64,000 bases of DNA from an uncultured Latescibacterota bacterium (GTDB taxonomy: Bacteria; Latescibacterota; UBA2968; UBA8231), in the NCBI GenBank assembly GCA_951813615.1, contig OX638377.1, positions 2,976,001 through 3,040,000 on the forward strand, given 5' to 3'. The notes below the pieces were generated by a model. It ran no database searches and was not told the origin of the DNA. It saw nothing but the letters and a program-made list of their open reading frames with translations. This document shows, piece after piece, positions 44,518 through 54,492 of this stretch. Position 1 is the first letter of the stretch; each line of letters opens with the position of its first letter. The position numbers and the translations under genes were made by a program.

Positions 44518-44537
44518 CGACCTCCCCCTCAGCTAAC
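44518..44537. repeat. 20-bp direct repeat, copy 2
   Basis: The same sequence as 43393-43411 with one extra C. It includes the stop codon of pyrD (TAG on the minus strand at 44533-44535), so this copy is likely the ancestral one. Confidence 0.7.
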
Positions 44538-45444
44538 AACACAAGCTGCCCACCAGCGAGGCGATCCGGTCAATGCCACGCTCGTCGCAATAGGCGTGGA
44601 GATCCTCGACGATTTCGACGCCAGCGTTGGGGTTGGCAAAACTGGCCGTGCCCACTTGCACAGCCGACGCGCCCGCCACCATGAACTCTAGCGCGTCACT
44701 CGCAGTGGTGATGCCGCCGATGCCCATGACGGGCACGGCAACAGCTTGAGCCACCTTCCACACCATGGCGAGGGCCACGGGCTTAATCGCCGGTCCGGAC
44801 AAGCCGCCGGTAATACCGCCCAAGACGGGCCGCCGCCGCTCCACGTCAATGGCCATGCCAACGAGCGTATTGATCAGCGAGACTGCATCCGCTCCCGCAT
44901 CCACTACGGCGCAGGCAATCTCGGCGATATCTGTGACATTGGGCGTCAGCTTGGCAATAACTGGCCGCTGAGTGCGGCTGCGGACTGCGGCAATGGCTGC
45001 GGCCGCGGTCTGGGGCCGAGTGGCGAAATTGTCGCCGCCAGCCTCGACATTGGGGCAGGATATGTTGACTTCGAGCGCAGCAATGCCTTGCAACGCTTCA
45101 AGGCTCGCCGCCATCTGCCCGAATTCCTCGACTGAGAATCCGGCAATATTCACCACGACCTGCGCATCCAAACTGGCCAACAAGGGCCATTGCTTCTCGA
45201 TAAAAGCCTCCAGCCCGGGGTTTTGCAAGCCAATGGAATTGAGCATTCCGGCTGGCGTCTCGACGATGCGCTGGGGAGGATTGCCGCCGCGAGGCTGCGG
45301 GGTAATGGTCTTGGTAACCAGCCCACCCAAACGCGCAAAATCGGTCAGCGGCAAAAGCTCCTGACCGTAGTTACAGGTGCCCGAGGCCAACAGCACCGGG
45401 TTGCGCAGTTGCACACCGGCAAAGTCTATGCTCAAGTCGGCCAT
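44533..45444 (-). CDS. pyrD: Dihydroorotate dehydrogenase B, catalytic subunit
   Basis: A 303-residue FMN enzyme of class 1B. It has LASGTCNYG near residue 19, GMLNSIGLQNPG, VVVNIAGFS, and LEVNISCPNVEAGG with the catalytic cysteine at residue 130, which marks class 1 rather than the quinone-linked class 2. Later come LTPNVTDIAEIA, GGLSGPAIKPVAL, and GIGGITTASDALEFM plus GASAVQVGTA for FMN phosphate binding. It oxidises dihydroorotate to orotate in the cytoplasm with PyrK passing electrons to NAD. The start is the ATG at 45444, giving a 13-base overlap with pyrK; a GTG 12 bases further upstream is possible. Confidence 0.95.
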   Translation of the reverse strand: MADLSIDFAGVQLRNPVLLASGTCNYGQELLPLTDFARLGGLVTKTITPQPRGGNPPQRIVETPAGMLNSIGLQNPGLEAFIEKQWPLLASLDAQVVVNIAGFSVEEFGQMAASLEALQGIAALEVNISCPNVEAGGDNFATRPQTAAAAIAAVRSRTQRPVIAKLTPNVTDIAEIACAVVDAGADAVSLINTLVGMAIDVERRRPVLGGITGGLSGPAIKPVALAMVWKVAQAVAVPVMGIGGITTASDALEFMVAGASAVQVGTASFANPNAGVEIVEDLHAYCDERGIDRIASLVGSLCC

Positions 45445-46244
45445 GCGTTGCCCCACTTTATCTGCCGCACGTCAAACGCCGGCCCATCCACGCAGATGCG
45501 GGCGTAGCGCCCGTAGTCCGTGTCGCCTTTTGCCGTCGCCAACTCGACGGCGCAGCCCACGCAGATGCCGATGCCGCAAGCCATGTACTCTTCGAGAGAA
45601 ACCTGACACGGGACTTGGGCCTCTAGGCAAATGGCGGCCACTGCCTGCATCATCCCGTGCGGGCCGCAGCAATAGACCGCGCACGGCCCTTTTTCACCTA
45701 GCTCGTACTGCAACAGATCGATAACCAAGCCCGCGTGCCCGAGGCTACCGTCGTCAGTGGCGAGGTGCACTGCATCCGCCGCTGGTGTAAGCAGCTCGTT
45801 GGGCAGATGCTTGTTCGCCGTCCGCGCCCCGACCAACAGCGCAGTCTGGTGCGCCCGCTGCTTCAGTTCCAATCCCCAGTACAGCAGCGGCGGCATGCCA
45901 ATACCGCCTCCGACCAATACGACGCGCATACCCTCGGGCGGCGGTGCGAATCCCTTGCCCAGCGGGCCGAGAGTCGGCAAGACTACATCCGGCCCGAGTT
46001 GGCTCAGCGCTCGCGTCTTAGGCCCTACCTCCTCGTACAATACCTCGATAATACCGCCCTCACTATCGACGCCGCTCACGCTCAGCGGGATGCGCAACAA
46101 GGGAGTCATCCCCGCGCTGACCTGGATGTTGACGAACTGACCCGGCTCGATCCGCGCGGCAATGTGGGGTGTGTTAAGACGCGCCAAATAGAAGTCCGCG
46201 GCGACTTCGCGATTGCTCAACAGACGCGCTTGCTCGTCAATCAC
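45432..46244 (-). CDS. pyrK: Dihydroorotate dehydrogenase electron-transfer subunit
   Basis: A 270-residue ferredoxin-reductase-like protein. RIEPGQFVNIQV and RIPLSVSG bind FAD. VVLVGGGIGMPPLLY and VYCCGPHGMMQAVA form the NAD-binding part. EEYMACGIGICVGC near the C-terminus holds the 2Fe-2S cysteines, with a fourth in ARICVDGPAF. It pairs with PyrD to form the class 1B enzyme. It starts at GTG 46244, overlapping the stop of the upstream TPR/TonB gene by 4 bases (GTGA); a longer frame to 46298 lies inside that gene. It is the third of four genes in the carB-to-pyrD operon. Confidence 0.94.
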   Translation of the reverse strand: MIDEQARLLSNREVAADFYLARLNTPHIAARIEPGQFVNIQVSAGMTPLLRIPLSVSGVDSEGGIIEVLYEEVGPKTRALSQLGPDVVLPTLGPLGKGFAPPPEGMRVVLVGGGIGMPPLLYWGLELKQRAHQTALLVGARTANKHLPNELLTPAADAVHLATDDGSLGHAGLVIDLLQYELGEKGPCAVYCCGPHGMMQAVAAICLEAQVPCQVSLEEYMACGIGICVGCAVELATAKGDTDYGRYARICVDGPAFDVRQIKWGNAWPT

Positions 46245-48877
46245 GGCTCTTCCCCTTCTTCTTGTCGCAGACCAAACGGCACGGCCAACTCGACCCAAGA
46301 CTTGATCTCTTCGCCGTTGCGGCGCACCGCGGGATAGAATCTATAGTCATACGCTGCAGCCACCGCGCTCTCGACAAAAGGCGGAGCCCCGCGAAAGACC
46401 TCCACTTGCTCGGGCCGCCCCTCGCGGTCAATCAGCACGTCGAGCAATACCTCGACCGAATCCTCGGCAGCCGCCGGATAAACTGGCCGCACCACCTGCC
46501 GCACCAGCGGCCAATCGCTCAGCGCCAAGTCGCCCTCCTTCCACCCTAGTTCGTCGGTGGGGATCGACAAGTCGAGCTCGATCATCGCTGCTATATCCAA
46601 GTCCTCGCGGTCTTGGCCTCCCTGAAAATCCGGATATTTCTCCACTAGGAAGCGAATTTGTGGGCTGTTCCGATCGCGCCGTGCGACCTCCCGCAGGTAG
46701 TAGTTAGCCGAGTCCTCTACGCCCTGCTCGGCAAAGGCGCGCCAGAGCCGGTAGTAGAGGTTGAGGTTCCGCTTGTCAAAGGACAGGGCTTGGCGGTAGA
46801 ACTCAATGGCATCGTTGAAATAGCCCTCCTCCCAGTTGATGTTGCCGAGTTGATACAGGGCGCGCGGATTGGCGACTTGCTGATCGATGCTCTGCTCGTA
46901 AAAATCGCGGGCGAGTGCAACGTCCCCGCGCCGCTGCGCACGCTCGGCAAAGCCGACGTATTTGCGCGCCAAGGACACAGAATCGAGCGTGTCCGGCTCC
47001 AAGGCAAGCAGTTCGATCCGCTCCCCTGGGCCGAGCTGGCCGCCGACCGCCTTTAGGGTGCGCTCCAGCTTGTCGATAAGCCTTTCCTCGCGTGCTTCCC
47101 ACCGTTGCAGGGCCAGCTTGCCAAACCGCGTCTCGGCGAACTCTTCGCGCAACAATTGATAGCGCTGCTCAGCTGCGGTCGTATCGCCGACCACATTCTC
47201 GTAGGTGTTGGCCGCCAAAAATGCCGCCTGAGCCCCACTCTGTGTACCGACGAAAGCATGGCTCAAACTGTCCAGCAGCGGGATGTACGCCTCAGTGGCT
47301 TCGGGCTGCGCTAGGCGCAATGTCTCGATCCGCGCAAACTCGCGGGCCGCTAGCTCTTCGGCTGTGGCCTCGGCCTTTTGCCCCAGCAGGCGACGGGCCT
47401 CGTTGGCGTGAGCCGAAGTGGGAAACTCCTCGATCAGCCGCAGCAAATGGGGCCTAGCGCCCTCTTCGTCGCCACGCATTTGCAACTCGATCCAAGCGAG
47501 GCTATATACGGCGCGAGGCAACTGGTCGCTGTCTGGGAAGCGGCGAAGAACCTCCTCGTAGTACGCGCGGGCCGAATCAGCCTGGCCGATCTCGTGGCGA
47601 TAGAGTTCGCACGCGCTGAACAGGTCGTCCAGCACATCCAAACTCTGCGCCACCACCACCGTGTCGGCCGGAGCCTCCTCTGCCCGCCACAACAGCGGCC
47701 CCTGCACCGCACCCAGCGAGTCGGCGTAGAGCGAATCGGCTCGGTGGACCTGGCGTTGGAATTGCTGCAGCCGGCGCATGTGCCCCAGCATCTCCTGCGC
47801 CAACAGTACGCCCTGCGCTCCCGGGCTCTCGCGGCTGCTCTCCTCAAGGTACTCGCGCCCCAACTCGGTATCCCCGTATTCTTGCAGGTGCAGCAAACCG
47901 ATGCGATACAAGGCCATTGCCGCAGAGGGCGTCTGGGGGAAGTCATTGCGCACCTGCTCGTACTCGGCCAGCGCCTTGTCGAGCAAGCGGCGGCCCTGAT
48001 ACCACTCGCCGATTAGGAGCCGGGTACGCCCCTCAAAGCGGCGAAAACCGCCCTCGTCGAGCAGGCTGACGTATGTGGCTAGGGCTTCGTCCTCCGCACC
48101 CATGGCGTAGAGGGTGCGGCCGCTATTGAGCTGGGCGCGGTATTTTTGATCCGCACTTGGATCGGCCTGTAGCACTTCGTCGAAAGTCTCTAATGCCTCA
48201 TCCAAGCGGGCTGGATCTTCTAAAGCCATCAGGGCCTCGCCCAAGCGCAACCACAACTGGGCACGCACTCCGCTCTTGGGAAAGGCCTCCAGCGTCGCCT
48301 GATATTCTCGAATGGCCGCGACGTAATCCTCGCGGTCGTGCGCCATCTCGGCCAAGTGCAGCCCTGCTTGAACGGCGATCTTTTCCTCGGCCTCATCAAA
48401 AAGCACTCGGTAGAGCGATTGCGCTTGGCCGTCAATCCGCTGCTCCTCTAGGCAGCGGGCGCGCCAGTAGCGGGATTGATCGACGTACGGACTGGACGGG
48501 AAAAAGGTCTCCAAGTCGCGGAACGACTCTTGGGCATTGAGGTATTCGCCGCGCCAGTAATACGCCCGACCGATCAGGAACATGGCGTCGTCAACCAAGT
48601 CGCTCTCCTTGTACTGGTCGAGCACCTTGGACGCCTTGCGCACCGCTTTGTCGTAGAGTTGGTCGGCCTGCATCGAGCGCTGCCGCTGCAATTCGGGTCC
48701 AGCCTGATCAAAGGCCCAATCGGCATAGGTTTCTTCGTGTTTGCGCCGCTCTTTTTCGGCCTCGCGGAAGGATTTTTTAGCGTTGTAAAACGTATTGAAA
48801 TAGACGCAGGCCGAAATCGCCAGACAACAAGCCAGCAATAGCACCAAGACCAAGCGACCTGTAGTCGCGATCCGCAC
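46241..48877 (-). CDS. TPR-rich outer-membrane lipoprotein with TonB-type C-terminal domain
   Basis: An 878-residue protein. GTG at 48877 leads into a lipoprotein signal (LVLVLLLACCLAISA-C-VYFNTFYNAKK), and the CVYFNTFYNA start is one I associate with FCB-group TPR proteins. Residues about 60-770 contain many TPR-like units (DDAMFLIGRAYYWRGEYLNA, ALYRIGLLHLQEYGDTELGR, ALYQLGNINWEEGYFNDAIE). The last 90 residues resemble a TonB C-terminal domain (VRPVYPAAAEDSVEVLLDVL, YRFYPAVRRNGEEI). It likely scaffolds an envelope machine and may touch TonB partners. It lies oddly inside the pyrimidine operon; the carB stop is 10 bases upstream. Confidence 0.82.
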   Translation of the reverse strand: MRIATTGRLVLVLLLACCLAISACVYFNTFYNAKKSFREAEKERRKHEETYADWAFDQAGPELQRQRSMQADQLYDKAVRKASKVLDQYKESDLVDDAMFLIGRAYYWRGEYLNAQESFRDLETFFPSSPYVDQSRYWRARCLEEQRIDGQAQSLYRVLFDEAEEKIAVQAGLHLAEMAHDREDYVAAIREYQATLEAFPKSGVRAQLWLRLGEALMALEDPARLDEALETFDEVLQADPSADQKYRAQLNSGRTLYAMGAEDEALATYVSLLDEGGFRRFEGRTRLLIGEWYQGRRLLDKALAEYEQVRNDFPQTPSAAMALYRIGLLHLQEYGDTELGREYLEESSRESPGAQGVLLAQEMLGHMRRLQQFQRQVHRADSLYADSLGAVQGPLLWRAEEAPADTVVVAQSLDVLDDLFSACELYRHEIGQADSARAYYEEVLRRFPDSDQLPRAVYSLAWIELQMRGDEEGARPHLLRLIEEFPTSAHANEARRLLGQKAEATAEELAAREFARIETLRLAQPEATEAYIPLLDSLSHAFVGTQSGAQAAFLAANTYENVVGDTTAAEQRYQLLREEFAETRFGKLALQRWEAREERLIDKLERTLKAVGGQLGPGERIELLALEPDTLDSVSLARKYVGFAERAQRRGDVALARDFYEQSIDQQVANPRALYQLGNINWEEGYFNDAIEFYRQALSFDKRNLNLYYRLWRAFAEQGVEDSANYYLREVARRDRNSPQIRFLVEKYPDFQGGQDREDLDIAAMIELDLSIPTDELGWKEGDLALSDWPLVRQVVRPVYPAAAEDSVEVLLDVLIDREGRPEQVEVFRGAPPFVESAVAAAYDYRFYPAVRRNGEEIKSWVELAVPFGLRQEEGEEP

Positions 48878-48883
48878 GAGCTG

Positions 48884-48889
48884 TCTCCT
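48884..48889 (-). promoter_or_regulatory. Ribosome binding site deciding the GTG start of the TPR/TonB gene
   Basis: AGGAGA on the minus strand, overlapping the carB stop codon (TAGGAGA) and 6 bases before GTG 48877. It supports that start over the upstream frame from 48949, which would run inside carB. Confidence 0.7.
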
Positions 48890-51800
48890 AGACCCGATGG
48901 TAATCCTGCAGGGATTGCACGTCCAGCTCGGCGCGTTGCAGCGCCTCAATGCCCGCAGTCGCAGCCCGAGCCCCAGCCATTGTCGTGGTATAGGGCACGC
49001 CGGTTACGACTGCGGCTCGACGCACCGCGAAGTCGTCGTAGTAAGAAGGTTCGTCGAGCGGGGTGTTGATAATCAGATCGATCTGGCGGCTGCGAATCGC
49101 GTCTTCGATATGCGGGCTGCCCTCGTGAATTTTGCGCACCCGCTCTGCGGCGATGTCGTGCTTGCCAAGGAAGTCGCGCGTGCCCTGCGTCGCCACCAGC
49201 TCGAACCCGGCCGCGCACAGCCGACGGGCCACCGGCAAGACCTCCTCTTTATCGCAATCGGCCACGCTGATAAAGACCCGGCCGCGCGACGGCAGCAGCG
49301 AACCCGCCCCCATCTGCGCCTTGAGAAAGGCCGTGCCAAAATCGTGGCCAATGCCCATGACCTCGCCCGTGGACTTCATCTCCGGTCCCAACAGGCTATC
49401 GGCCCCGGGGAATTTTATAAAGGGCAGCACGGCTTCCTTGACGGATATGTGCGCGGGCACAACTTCCTCGGTGAAGTCCTGCTCGCGCAAGCTCACTCCC
49501 ACCATGGCCAGCGCGGCAATTTTGGCCAGTGGGCGGCCAATGGCCTTGCTGACAAAAGGCACGGTGCGCGAAGCCCGGGGATTTACCTCAATCGCATAGA
49601 CCTCGCCTTGATAGACGGCGTATTGCACGTTCATCAGGCCGACTACGCCGAGGGCGCGCGCCAGCGCGTGGGTGTGCTCGCGCATGGCCTCGATGTGCTT
49701 GGCCGGCGTGTCGTAGGGCGGCAAGGCGCAGGCGCTGTCGCCCGAATGGACGCCAGCGTGCTCGATGTGCTGCATGATTCCGCCGACGACCACGTCCGTC
49801 CCGTCGGCCACCGCATCCACGTCAAGTTCCTCCGCGCCCTGCAGGTAGCGGTCGATGAGCACGGGCCGTTCGGGCGCGACCTCAATGGCTTCGTTGATGT
49901 AGGTTTCGAGGCCCTGGACATCGTAAGCGACGACCATCGCCCGCCCGCCCAGCACATAAGAGGGCCGCACCAAAACCGGGAAGCCAATCTGCTCGGCAAT
50001 CGCGCACGCCTCTTCACAACTGGCGGCCATGCCATTTTCTGGCTGGCGGATGCCCAGTTCGTTCAACAACTGACCAAAGCGCTCGCGATCCTCAGCCAAG
50101 TCAATGCTGCTGGGCGAGGTGCCAATGATGGGCACGCCCTCGCGCTCTAGTTCGGCCGCCAAGTTCAGCGGAGTCTGCCCGCCAAACTGCACGATGACGC
50201 CGTCCGGAGCTTCGCGTTCGACAATGTGCAGCACGTCTTCGATCGTCAGCGGCTCGAAGTAGAGCTTGTCGGCCGTGTCGTAATCCGTGCTGACCGTCTC
50301 GGGATTGGAATTGACCATGATGGTCTCATAGCCGATTTCGCGCAACGCAAAACACGCGTGGACGCAGCAGTAATCGAACTCAATTCCCTGGCCGATGCGA
50401 TTCGGCCCGCCGCCGAGAATGACGATTTTCTTGCGCGTCGAGCGCTGCACTTCGTCCTCGCGGTCGTACGTCGAGTAGTGGTAGGGCGTGTGGGCTTCAA
50501 ACTCAGCGGCACAAGTATCGACTGTTTTGTACACCGGGCGAATGTCCAACTCGAGGCGACCTCGACGAACGCTCGCCTCGTCGCAGCCATTGAGATGCGC
50601 TAGCTGGCGGTCGCTAAATCCCCACTCCTTGGCGCGGCGCAACAAGGCGGCATCTGCCAGCACATCTTCACGCGCTAGCTGCTGTTCGAGTTCAAAAAGC
50701 TGGTAGAGCTGGTCAAGGAACCACGGATCAATGCCCGTGAGGTCGTAGAGTTCGTCGTGGGTGTAGCCTTTGGCAATGGCTAGCTTGAGGTAGAACATGC
50801 GCTGGGAGTTGGGACGCATCAATTTCTCGCGCAGTTCCTCGTCGGCGACCTTGGCCGCGCTGAGGTCCTTGCCGTCGGCACCGAAACCCGCGCGGCCGAC
50901 CTCCAGCGAGCGCAGACCCTTTTGCAGCGACTCCTTAAAGGTGCGGCCAATGGCCATGGTCTCCCCCACCGAGCGCATCTGGGTGTCGAGTGCGTCCGGC
51001 GTGCTGGGGAACTTCTCAAAGGTAAAGCGCGGAATTTTGGTCACCACGTAGTCGATGGTCGGCTCAAAGGAGGCCGGAGTCTCGCGAGTGATGTCGTTGC
51101 GGATTTCGTCCAGACTGTAGCCCACAGCTAGTTTGGCGGCGATCTTGGCAATGGGAAAGCCCGTTGCTTTGGACGCCAGCGCCGAGGAGCGCGAGACCCG
51201 GGGGTTCATCTCGATGACGACCATGCGGCCATCGGTGGGATTGACCGCGAACTGGATATTGGACCCGCCAGTATCTACACCGATCTCGCGCATGATGCGG
51301 ATGGCCGCGTCGCGCAGGTGCTGATATTCCTTGTCGGACAAGGTCTGCGCCGGCGCGACCGTAATGCTGTCGCCGGTGTGAATGCCCATGGGGTCGAAGT
51401 TTTCAATCGAGCAGATAATGACCACGTTGTCGCGGTGATCGCGCATGACCTCCAACTCGAATTCCTTCCACCCGAGCACCGATTCCTCAATCAGCACCTC
51501 GTCAATCGGGCTTAGGTCGAGGCCGTGACTCGCGATCCGCTCGAATTCCTCGGCGTTGTACGCCACGCCGCCGCCAGAGCCACCCATCGTAAAAGAAGGG
51601 CGAATGATCGTCGGGTAGCCCAAGTCGGCTTGGTGCTTGTAGGCCTCTTCGAGGCTGTGGACGAAGGCCCCGCGCGGCATGTCCAATCCGGCCCGGTCCA
51701 TGGCGGCTTTGAAGAGTTCGCGGTCTTCGGCCATCTTGATGGCGTCGAGTGAAGCGCCGATCAATTCGACATCGTGCTCGGCGAGGGCTCCGCTTTCGGC

Positions 51801-52106
51801 CAAGGCCACCGCGGTGTTGAGCGCGGTTTGGCCGCCGAGCGTCGGCAGGAGGGCCTGCGGCTTTTCCTCGGCGATGATCCGCGCACAAATCTCCGGTGTA
51901 ATCGGCTCGATGTAGGTGCGGTCGGCCACCTCTGGATCGGTCATAATCGTCGCCGGATTGCTGTTGACCAAGACGATATCGTAGCCTTCTTCGGCCAGCG
52001 CCTTGCAGGCTTGCGTTCCCGAATAATCAAATTCGCAGGCTTGGCCAATGACGATGGGACCAGAGCCGATGAGCATTATTTTTTGAATATCTGTGCGTTT
52101 GGGCAT
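48888..52106 (-). CDS. carB: Carbamoyl-phosphate synthase large subunit
   Basis: A 1072-residue full-length enzyme with two homologous ATP-grasp halves. The first opens with [20 protein letters not shown] and has [13 protein letters not shown] and [19 protein letters not shown]. The second opens with [20 protein letters not shown] and has [14 protein letters not shown] and [19 protein letters not shown]. The last 130 residues form the MGS-like allosteric domain ([39 protein letters not shown]). It makes carbamoyl phosphate for pyrimidine and arginine synthesis together with a small subunit (carA), which is not in the window. The upstream 218 bases hold no recognised gene. First gene of the operon leading to pyrD. 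Confidence 0.97.
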   Translation of the reverse strand: MPKRTDIQKIMLIGSGPIVIGQACEFDYSGTQACKALAEEGYDIVLVNSNPATIMTDPEVADRTYIEPITPEICARIIAEEKPQALLPTLGGQTALNTAVALAESGALAEHDVELIGASLDAIKMAEDRELFKAAMDRAGLDMPRGAFVHSLEEAYKHQADLGYPTIIRPSFTMGGSGGGVAYNAEEFERIASHGLDLSPIDEVLIEESVLGWKEFELEVMRDHRDNVVIICSIENFDPMGIHTGDSITVAPAQTLSDKEYQHLRDAAIRIMREIGVDTGGSNIQFAVNPTDGRMVVIEMNPRVSRSSALASKATGFPIAKIAAKLAVGYSLDEIRNDITRETPASFEPTIDYVVTKIPRFTFEKFPSTPDALDTQMRSVGETMAIGRTFKESLQKGLRSLEVGRAGFGADGKDLSAAKVADEELREKLMRPNSQRMFYLKLAIAKGYTHDELYDLTGIDPWFLDQLYQLFELEQQLAREDVLADAALLRRAKEWGFSDRQLAHLNGCDEASVRRGRLELDIRPVYKTVDTCAAEFEAHTPYHYSTYDREDEVQRSTRKKIVILGGGPNRIGQGIEFDYCCVHACFALREIGYETIMVNSNPETVSTDYDTADKLYFEPLTIEDVLHIVEREAPDGVIVQFGGQTPLNLAAELEREGVPIIGTSPSSIDLAEDRERFGQLLNELGIRQPENGMAASCEEACAIAEQIGFPVLVRPSYVLGGRAMVVAYDVQGLETYINEAIEVAPERPVLIDRYLQGAEELDVDAVADGTDVVVGGIMQHIEHAGVHSGDSACALPPYDTPAKHIEAMREHTHALARALGVVGLMNVQYAVYQGEVYAIEVNPRASRTVPFVSKAIGRPLAKIAALAMVGVSLREQDFTEEVVPAHISVKEAVLPFIKFPGADSLLGPEMKSTGEVMGIGHDFGTAFLKAQMGAGSLLPSRGRVFISVADCDKEEVLPVARRLCAAGFELVATQGTRDFLGKHDIAAERVRKIHEGSPHIEDAIRSRQIDLIINTPLDEPSYYDDFAVRRAAVVTGVPYTTTMAGARAATAGIEALQRAELDVQSLQDYHRV

Positions 52107-52324
52107 GGATTTTTAGTGAATGCGAAGAGCGTGGACAAATGGCGGCACAACGAAGCGGGTTGGCAAGTGGTTAGCGCATGGGACTGCGAGCGGTCCGAGT
52201 ACGCGTCCCTCTCCGGGGAGTGCGCATCGGCCCGGTCCCCATCCGAACCAACCTTGCCGTGGACCTCGTGCGAACGACTCGATGAAAGGGCTTGGACTGC
52301 ACGTCTCGATCAACTAGTACTGTC

Positions 52325-52819
52325 CTAAAACCTTTGATAGATGAGAACCATGAGGAGCGCGATTACCGTGATGCCGCCGGCTTGGAGCAAGAGCTGACCG
52401 TAGCGCTCCCAATCGTGGCCTTGACGGATCTTGAGCTTGGGGCGCGCCACTTCTTCCTGGAGATCTACCTGAAAGCGCTGCTCGTTGATGAGACGGACCA
52501 GGTGGGGGTCGTAGTCGGCAATGGCCTTTAGGACCATGCGCTTGCGGCGCGCCGCTTTTTCAGCGCAGGCCCGCTGGGAGTCTTTGGTCGCGACTTCGCC
52601 CGAATCGACCGAGTGGTCGGCGATGCGAGTACTGGTCTTCTCCTGCGCCAAATTCTCGGCCAAGCGACTGAGGGCCTCGCGGCTTTTTACGTTGTCCTGA
52701 ATAACGGTATAGCAGGTATCGATAAAGCGGCTGAAGTCCGCGAGAATCTCCTCTTCCGAAAGCCCCAGCAAGTAGGACTCTTCGATCATTTCTTCAATGG
52801 CGTCTTTGACGTCAGCCAT
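52325..52819 (-). CDS. Tail-anchored hypothetical protein
   Basis: A 164-residue protein starting MADVKDAIEEMIEESYLLGL, mostly charged helices, with a single C-terminal membrane helix (LLLQAGGITVIALLMVLIYQ) ending in RF. No signal peptide is present, so the soluble part is cytoplasmic and the tail sits in the inner membrane. I do not recognise the family. The start is the ATG at 52819 with AGGG upstream; the frame continues to 52999, but only into the end of nnr and without a family-like sequence. It is downstream of nnr by about 107 bases, with a possible own promoter at 52902-52930. Confidence 0.62.
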   Translation of the reverse strand: MADVKDAIEEMIEESYLLGLSEEEILADFSRFIDTCYTVIQDNVKSREALSRLAENLAQEKTSTRIADHSVDSGEVATKDSQRACAEKAARRKRMVLKAIADYDPHLVRLINEQRFQVDLQEEVARPKLKIRQGHDWERYGQLLLQAGGITVIALLMVLIYQRF

Positions 52820-52901
52820 AACGCAAGCCCTGTAAATCCTGTTAATTAAATGAAAAGTCGAGAAGCGACCGCACCAGCACCCCATCTCCACTTCCATTTC
52901 C

Positions 52902-52930
52902 AGAGTACAGCATCGCTCCAAACATGTCAA
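52902..52930 (-). promoter_or_regulatory. Possible promoter of the tail-anchored protein gene
   Basis: On the minus strand: a perfect TTGACA at 52930-52925 (overlapping the nnr stop codon), 17 bases, then TACTCT at 52907-52902. The -10 is poor (three of six). It lies about 80 bases before the start codon. Confidence 0.35.
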
Positions 52931-54489
52931 GCAGACCGCGCCGCATCCACCATGGCCAAGGCGATTTCGTCGGCTATATCGCCCGCTCGCATCCCCCATT
53001 CGCCCAGCCGCTCAACCGCCCGATCCCCGGCCCGGCCGTGGACGTAAACCCCGAGGCAGGCTGCGGTCTCCGCAGCTAGCCCTTGGGCGATCAGCCCGGC
53101 GATAACCCCGGTTAGCACGTCGCCCGATCCAGCCGTGGCCATGCCCGGATTGCCCGTGGAGTTGACCGCCACGCGCCCATCGGACAAGGCCACTACGGTC
53201 GGCGCGCCTTTCAACACCAGCGTCGCGCCGAATTCGCCGGCAAAGTCGCGGGCCACGGCCATGGGCGCGTCGACAATCTGCCGTTTGTCCAATCCGCTCA
53301 AACGAGCGAACTCACCCACGTGGGGCGTGAGCACCAGCGGTGCCGAGCGGCCCTTTAGTACATCGGCTTGCCCGGCGAACGCACTAAGCCCGTCCGCATC
53401 CAAAACGAGGGGCAGTTCGGTTTGCACCACCAGCCGCCGCACCAACTCCTCGGTCTCTCGATAGCGCCCCAAACCCGGCCCCAAGGCCAAGACATCGGCC
53501 CGCGTCAACATAGCGCTGATCTCGCCCAAGGCTCGCAGCGACAAACAGCGCCGCTTGCGCACTTCGGGCAACGGCCGGGTCATCACCTCAGAGAGCTTGA
53601 CTTCGAGAATGTCGTTGAGACTGGCGGGCACCCCCAAATGGACGCGACCGGCTCCGCTCCGGAGCGCGGCATCCGCCGTCAGCGCGGCCGCCCCCGTCAT
53701 ACCCACCGAACCCGCGACCACAGCCACCGCCCCACAGCTTCCCTTGTGCTCGTCGCCGCGCCGCGTCGGCACGAGCGGCCCTAGCCCCTCGGTGGAAATC
53801 AGCAGAGCCTGGGCAACTGCAGCGCGCAGAATGGATTCGGGGAAGCCGATATTGGCCAAGTGCAGCGCCCCGCAATGCGACCGCCCGGGATAGAATAGCT
53901 GTCCAACTTTAACCAATCCAAAGGTCACCGTCAGCATAGCTTGCACGGCCGCGCCGTGCACCTGCCCGGTATCGGCCTCGACCCCCGAGGGAATATCCAC
54001 GGCCACCACCGGCCTTTCGCAATGAGCCACGCGCTCGATGACGTGCGCCATGGCGGGACGAGGTGCTCCGCGCAATCCAGTGCCCAAAAGCGCGTCTATT
54101 ACCAAGTCGGCTTCGCCGAGAGCGGCGTCGAGTGGAGCCAAGTCCTCGCCGAGCACTTCGACGGCCTCGCCCTCCAGTTCGCAACGCCGCAAGTGCTCGG
54201 CCGCAGCCCCTTGCACGTCCGCGCGATCTGCCGCGAGGAAGACGCGCGCCAACCCACCGCCAGCGCGCAAAAGTCGGGCCACGGCAAATCCATCGCCGCC
54301 ATTGTTGCCCTTGCCGCACAAGACCACGGCCTGCAAACCGGCCAAGCCGTCCCAACGCGCCGCAATGGCCGCAATCACCTCCGCACCTGCCCGCTCTATG
54401 AGCTCGGCGCTGGGAATGCCCACCTCGGCGATGGTGCGCTGATCGACCGCGGCCATTTCTCGGCCCGTTACCAGTTTAGGTAAGTCCAA
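52927..54489 (-). CDS. nnr: Bifunctional NAD(P)HX epimerase/dehydratase
   Basis: A 520-residue fusion of the two NAD(P)HX repair domains. The N-terminal epimerase (about 1-215) has GKGNNGGDGFAVARLL, DALLGTGLRG and VAVDIPSGVEADTG. The C-terminal ATP/ADP-dependent dehydratase (about 225-510) has VVAGSVGMTGAAALTADAAL, ALGPGLGRYRETE, LVLDADGLSAF, LTPHVGEFARL and GNPGMATAGSGDVLTGVIAG, the ribokinase-like active site. It restores hydrated NADH/NADPH. It starts at TTG with GGGAGG 8 bases upstream and lies 3 bases after the stop of the YesL-like gene, so the M20, YesL-like and nnr genes form one unit. Confidence 0.93.
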   Translation of the reverse strand: MDLPKLVTGREMAAVDQRTIAEVGIPSAELIERAGAEVIAAIAARWDGLAGLQAVVLCGKGNNGGDGFAVARLLRAGGGLARVFLAADRADVQGAAAEHLRRCELEGEAVEVLGEDLAPLDAALGEADLVIDALLGTGLRGAPRPAMAHVIERVAHCERPVVAVDIPSGVEADTGQVHGAAVQAMLTVTFGLVKVGQLFYPGRSHCGALHLANIGFPESILRAAVAQALLISTEGLGPLVPTRRGDEHKGSCGAVAVVAGSVGMTGAAALTADAALRSGAGRVHLGVPASLNDILEVKLSEVMTRPLPEVRKRRCLSLRALGEISAMLTRADVLALGPGLGRYRETEELVRRLVVQTELPLVLDADGLSAFAGQADVLKGRSAPLVLTPHVGEFARLSGLDKRQIVDAPMAVARDFAGEFGATLVLKGAPTVVALSDGRVAVNSTGNPGMATAGSGDVLTGVIAGLIAQGLAAETAACLGVYVHGRAGDRAVERLGEWGMRAGDIADEIALAMVDAARSA

Positions 54490-54492
54490 TGC

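Noticed and set aside
48897..50150. Long open frame (417 codons) antisense to carB
   Set aside because: It lies wholly inside carB on the opposite strand, has no domain-like sequence, and is typical of shadow frames in GC-rich genes.
52107..52324. Possible small gene or mobile-element remnant upstream of carB
   Set aside because: Open frames of about 65 codons exist on both strands but show no family motif, ribosome site or inverted repeats; treated as leader or intergenic DNA.
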